A stretch of 64,000 nucleotides of DNA from Lagopus muta (lineage: Eukaryota; Chordata; Aves; Galliformes; Phasianidae). A program made the translations under genes and the position numbers. Under the pieces are notes generated by a model. The model was not told the origin of the DNA, made no database searches, and saw nothing but the letters and a program-made list of their open reading frames with translations. The stretch is taken from contig NC_064447.1 in NCBI RefSeq assembly GCF_023343835.1, forward strand, positions 2,666,001 to 2,730,000, written 5' to 3'. Below are positions 59,160-64,000 of the stretch, piece by piece (positions within the stretch are counted from its first letter, which is position 1; each line of letters begins with the position of its first letter).

Positions 59160-62100
59160 GTGAGTCCTTGCTTCAGAGAGCTCAGACTGTGCCCAGAGAC
59201 GTGTGGATGGGAAACCTCACCAGTTTGCTTACAAGTTGCTTGCTCTATTTATATACACATGTATACGTGAGTGTATATGTGTGTATATGTACAAAGTGTA
59301 GCTTCAGGAAAAAAACGCACGATGCAATGTTTAGCAGTTGACAAACAATCTTGAAAATAAGGTGGGCGTTGCTGAAGTGTTTTCAGGTGCACAGTTTCCT
59401 TAATGTTTGTATTTTAGAAGCAAGAGGTCAGCGCTGCTTCTTCGGTGGTCATGGTGCTACGGGGAAAAGAAGCTATGCTGCATGCAGCTCCCATAGCCAT
59501 AGCGTTTATGATTTTCTGTTTGCTGAGCTCTGCTTCTGCCTTCCCTTTATAAGGTGTGCTGTGAACTCGGGAACCTTTCTGTATGGTCCTGCAGCTGACA
59601 TAGCCATTGAAAAATAATAAGGATTGTTTGCATTACAGAAGAGCACGTTCTGGTAGGCTGTTGCATCTGCTTGCTCTAGAAAGCTATATAAAGATGGAGG
59701 GCAGTGTTTGTATGGATACAGCTTAAGGAAATGGTGACTTTTGTTATGTTCTCACCTCTTATGAAAGCTCTTGACAAGGGAATCTGTGAAACAAGGTATA
59801 TTGCTTTGAAGCTTTGCTGTTACTCTCAATCTTCCCAAACAACAGATGCCTGTTCTCTGATTGCTCTGAGTCCCTGGCGTTGGGTTGCTGAATGAGGCAC
59901 TAATGCCAGGCTGTCTGCAGGTCAATGCCCATAGTCATTGGTGTATGGGCAGTGCTGGGAGGACCTCACCAGCACAGCTTTGCTGTTCAGCTGACAGAGC
60001 TGGTGGCAGGTGACTTTCCTGCAGCTCCATTTGGGTCAGGAAAGCGTGGAGTGTGCTTGTGTTTAATTCTGGAGTAAAAACACTTGATCACGAGTGTGAC
60101 AAGCTGGAAGGCTGGTCCAAAGGTATGGTCCAAAGCTAAATGAGCTCCTGACAGAGCAGACCAGGACTATATAGACACAGAAGGCAGCTGTGGCTATCTT
60201 TGTGTCTAGCCAAAGCATGGGCTGTATGTGGTTTGACTGGTCCCAGGTTGTTGGCAGTACCTTTCTACTTCTACTCCCGTGTAAGAGTGAGGGTGGCATA
60301 TTTGCATCCTTGCCAGCTGTCTCTTGAAAGCTACGAGCAAAAAAAGCAGGAAAATGCATCGTTGGAGCATTCAGTGGTTGTGCATACAGGTAAGTCTCTG
60401 TGCTGTGAGGTGCATGGCTGTGCAAAGGTCCCATGTAGCAGTAACAGCTGAGATGCCCATCCATGAAGTGTGAGAGAAAGAGGAGAGATTAAATGCGGCA
60501 GTAAGACTGGAAGTGCTGTTGGTGAGAAAACAAGTGTGCCTTGTTAACACCAGACAGCAAAGCAAGCTTCAGTCAGAGGGCAGTGAAACTAGCAAGGTTC
60601 AGTGCTGAGCTGCATGCAGCTGGGACCTGCTGGGGTTTGTTATGTATTAACTTGTGGTCCTTGTTCAGATGACCCAAGTCCAGGACGTAATCTGGTGTTA
60701 AGAATCGGCTTGCCCTCTGGCTTGTGCTTCCTCCAACAGGGAGGACTCAGCCTGCAGAAGGACAGGTAACAGAGACATCGCTGTTCCAGCAGCGTGCCAT
60801 GCTGGGATGTGCTTTGGTTACTGCTCATCACCTCTCTTGCCTATAAACAGGAGGGGAGTCAACTTTTTGAAGGGGTAGATAACAGCGGGACAAGGGGAAA
60901 TGGTTTGAAGGTGAGGGGGGGAAGGTTTAGGTTGGATGTCAGGGGGAAGTTCTTGACAGAGAGAGTGGTGAGGTGCTGGAACAGCTGCCCAGAGAGGCTG
61001 TGATGCCCCATCCATCCCTGGAGGTGTTCAAGGTTGGATGGGGCCCTGGGCAGCCTGGTCAGGTATGAAATGGGGAGGTTGGTGGCCCTGTGTGCGACAG
61101 GGGATTGGAGCTTCATGATCCTTGAGGTCCCCTCCAATCCAAGTCATTCTATGATTCTGTGATTGTTCTGGTCTGGGATGGCCTGCCTAGGTGTTAATTG
61201 CTGTTTGAGTGCTGATGCTGGTCTTTTGCACTGCAAAAGTGCAAACATGGCAATCCAGATAAGTGAAGGAGAGGCTCAAATTGGCTGTTCAAGAGGGAAA
61301 ATTGCTTCAGAAGAGCATCTAGGACAAGTGCCAGCTCAGTTTCAGCCTTCTCAGATACCCTGTGCACTGTTGTGTTCCTATTACAGCAAATCTATGCTTG
61401 TAGGCATGCAGTTTTGTTCATCTCCACGAGCTCTGGAGGTGTTACAGTGATTTCAGAGGTGGCCAGACAGCCTGGAAAGCAGTGGGCTTGCTTCCCCAAA
61501 GGACATTGCTGGCATGAATTCTGAATGAACTGAAATTTGCCTTCCCTTACGGTTTGAGGAGCATCCCTGTAACACGTGCCACAAAATGCATCAGAACACC
61601 ATAGTGTAGTGATGAAGCAATCACATGAGTGGTGGTAATAAGTCATTATTCTTCATTATATATGTACAATATATATATGTATTTATACGTGTAAAATCCA
61701 TGAAGAACAACTGTGGCATTTAATTACAGTTCAACACAGCTTTTGAAAAGGAGTGGGTTTCTTTCTTACAGTGTTTTTCCTCTGAAGCCTGCAGCTTTCT
61801 GGTAGGGTCTGGAGGGAGAATTTGCAGAAGAATCATGATAATTTGCAAAAGAATCATGACTTACATGCCAACTGTTTTAAATACAAAGCTGTAAACAGTG
61901 TCAGTGTGGGAGGAGATGACTCCAACTCTGCAAAAGAGACTAAGAAGGGGGGGGGAAAATTACAGGCAAGCTGAAATATTTCTGTTTCAAAGGAAGTAAG
62001 TGGCCATATTGGATGAGAAGGATGACTTTCACATTTTGGGCTGGAATGGGTGTGCTATTGGACAAGACCTGTTAAGGAAGGTCAGGAAGGAGAATGCAAC

Positions 62101-64000
62101 AGTAATTGATCCATGACAGGAATTGTATTTCTTCTTCTCCTTCACTGTGTCTGCATTTGTCTTGATTGCAAATCTCATGGCATTATGGATCTCAGTGAAA
62201 GGCGAGTTCTGGGACGTGCACTGGGTACATAATTAAAACAGTGAGGAAAGATGCTGGAAATGAAAGTCTTTATTAGCAGCTGATTTTTGCATGAAAACAC
62301 CATAACTTGCTTAATCAAGTATGGTATTTTTTTTTTACCACTTTGGTGTCAATTTACTTCCCCTATCATGTATCGTGAAATGCCGTACTGGACTGGGGAT
62401 CAGAGGCTGTCAGTGTGAAATCAGGAGGTTTATTTGCTTGTCCTGGTGTTTGAAAGTGCATTGCTGAATTATTCATTGTGACTGGGCCACATCCACACCA
62501 AGATTGTGTCAGTGTCTGCAGCAGAGCATAGAGCTAGTGATATTGACTGGGACACGTGGCATAAGTCAGGTAGCTTCTTTTGAAAAGGTGAAGCTTCTTT
62601 TCTGAGATTGTCATCTTCTGGTGTAACCCCAGCAGCTAAGCACACAGGTAGGTCCTGCTGCTTTATGCCAGCATCAAATGGGGGTCACCTTCCACAGAAT
62701 GCTCAAGGAATTCACAGTATTTAATGTTGGCTTTTTTTGTTTTTAAATGGACCCATTTAGGAACCAACTTCCTCCTCTCTGTAAGTGCAGTTACTTGTTC
62801 AGGCTGTACCAGCTCAGCATTGGATGAACGCTGCTCATCCATTGCCAGGTGAGGAAGCTGGTAGGGAACTGCAGTGTGTGTGGGGCTGGCTGCTCGGGGG
62901 CTCAGGCTCCTCCTGGCAGCTCCTGAGAGGCATCGCTGAGTGATGAGGTGGAGCAGCAAAAGAGTGGGCAGATAGAAGTGCTGTGACAACCTTGAAAGTT
63001 ACGATCTGTGAATCTTTGTGGAAATTCTGGTGTGGAATGAGGCAGGAAAAGGGGTTTGGAGCGAATGTGAAAATCTGAAAAGACAAAGGCATTGTGCTGT
63101 GCAAAGGGGAGCAAACCCTAAGGGAGGAGCTGTGGAGGCTCTGGGACAGCAGCAAGGTGCACTGCAGAGACTTCAAGCAGTCCCTCCTGACAGGGAAGGT
63201 GATGGAAAACACACGAGTTGGAAGCTGTATCAGGAAGTTTCTGTAGGTAACCCATACCTCACAGTGAGCCAAAATTGGCGTGCTGTTCTAGGGGCTGCTG
63301 TATCTGCATCCATCAGTAGACCTGAGGCAAGCCTGGTAACAAACTGTCTCAAGAATGTAGGAATTGTTACCAGGGATCCATGGAGTGTTCCTGTCCTGCA
63401 GTACCCTGCCTGCATGTGGCAAGCATGGCAGGCAAGTCTGAAGGACTTTGCAAGATGAGGTGTGGGCTTCATTCCTCTATAAAGGTCATCACATTTTAAT
63501 CCAGTGGGATAAGTTGTTTTAAAAGCCAAACCATGACATTTTAGATTGCTTCCAAAATGTGTAACCTGCAAGTTACAAGTCCTGATGATTTTGCTTTCCT
63601 TGTTTCCTGTATGTTTGGGCGGTGTTTGGGTTCAACAGCATTCCACAGCCAGAGCTCTGCTCCCCTGTGTTGCAGAGCTACGTGAGAAAGTATCGTCCTC
63701 TACTCATTTCAGATGCGTTGCTTTCCATTTCTCTTTGCCATTTATAGCACCGTGGTGTTCTTTGCTTGAATGTGCTGCATTTTGTCCTAAGTCTTCCCTC
63801 AGCAGGTCACCATGCCGTTCAGATCCTTTTGCAGGCACTTTTTAGATGAGGTAATTGCACTTTGGTCACTGAAGGGTCTTTTGTTCTTGTTGGGGTGGTC
63901 CTTCGCCATTAAGCAGCGATTCCAGTAAAGCTTTCCTGGATCAGGTTTGGCTTTACTAAACAAAAAATGTGTGATTTGTTTTTGAAATGGTGCATTCTGG
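59160..64000 (+). other. ADCY9: ADCY9 intron after the second coding exon (partial)
   Basis: This intron continues past the right edge. It contains a TG/TA-rich stretch at 59243-59290, a CR1 copy at 60848-61168 and a short AT repeat at 61650-61690. No further ADCY9 exon was recognised up to 64000. Confidence 0.85.
60848..61168 (+). mobile_element. CR1 3' segment, sense
   Basis: The block order 'aacaggaggggagtcaac', 'ggggaaatggtttgaagg', 'ggtttaggttggatgtcag', 'gttcaaggttggatggggcc' and terminal 'attctatgattctgtgatt' identifies CR1. Its coding part is interrupted by indels relative to the copy at 45187. Confidence 0.95.

Overview
The window is vertebrate nuclear DNA, most probably from a galliform bird such as chicken (species is an inference). 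It has long introns, GT-AG splice sites, a CpG-island promoter, and dispersed repeats that are nearly all CR1 LINE fragments. No L1, Alu or B1 elements, no bacterial operons, tRNAs or rRNAs, and no CRISPR arrays were seen. Two genes are recognised, both on the + strand and in tandem: the 3' part of SRL (sarcalumenin) at 4458-16810, and the 5' part of ADCY9 (adenylate cyclase 9), which runs from a CpG island at about 27840 past the right edge. As far as I recall, mammals have the same SRL-ADCY9 order and orientation, so this looks like a conserved block.

SRL: positions 1-4457 are read as the intron after a first exon (signal peptide) that lies outside the window. Six coding exons follow. The first is a large Glu-rich exon (4458-5429). 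The next two are short (6936-7034 and 7593-7688). After a 6.7-kb intron come exons carrying the P-loop (14391-14507), the DTPG motif (14935-15168), and NKAD plus the rest of the GTPase-like glycoprotein and the stop codon (15799-16610). A poly(A) signal lies at 16791. Every internal exon is a multiple of three and every junction is phase 1, so the acidic exon can be skipped in frame. This fits the two known products: long 160-kDa-type sarcalumenin, and the short 53-kDa glycoprotein of the sarcoplasmic reticulum lumen.

Intergenic: 16820-27840 holds CR1 fragments, a nearly uninterrupted 300-bp polypurine tract at 21117-21414, and no gene I can support.

ADCY9: the island at about 27840-29700 contains GC boxes, a CCT repeat, two short upstream ORFs and the large first coding exon (29033-30725). 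That exon encodes the cytosolic N-terminus, six membrane helices and the C1a catalytic half with both metal-binding aspartates. A 28-kb intron leads to a second coding exon (58987-59159) in the C1b region. The remaining exons are outside the window. The two genes need not act together, though both bear on muscle calcium and cAMP signalling.

I found no undescribed multi-gene system. The observations most worth testing are a splice-regulatory layout around the acidic SRL exon (symmetric exon, weak splice sites, a TGCATG 111 bases downstream), an intragenic CpG island in SRL, and uORFs plus an intronic poly(A) signal in ADCY9.
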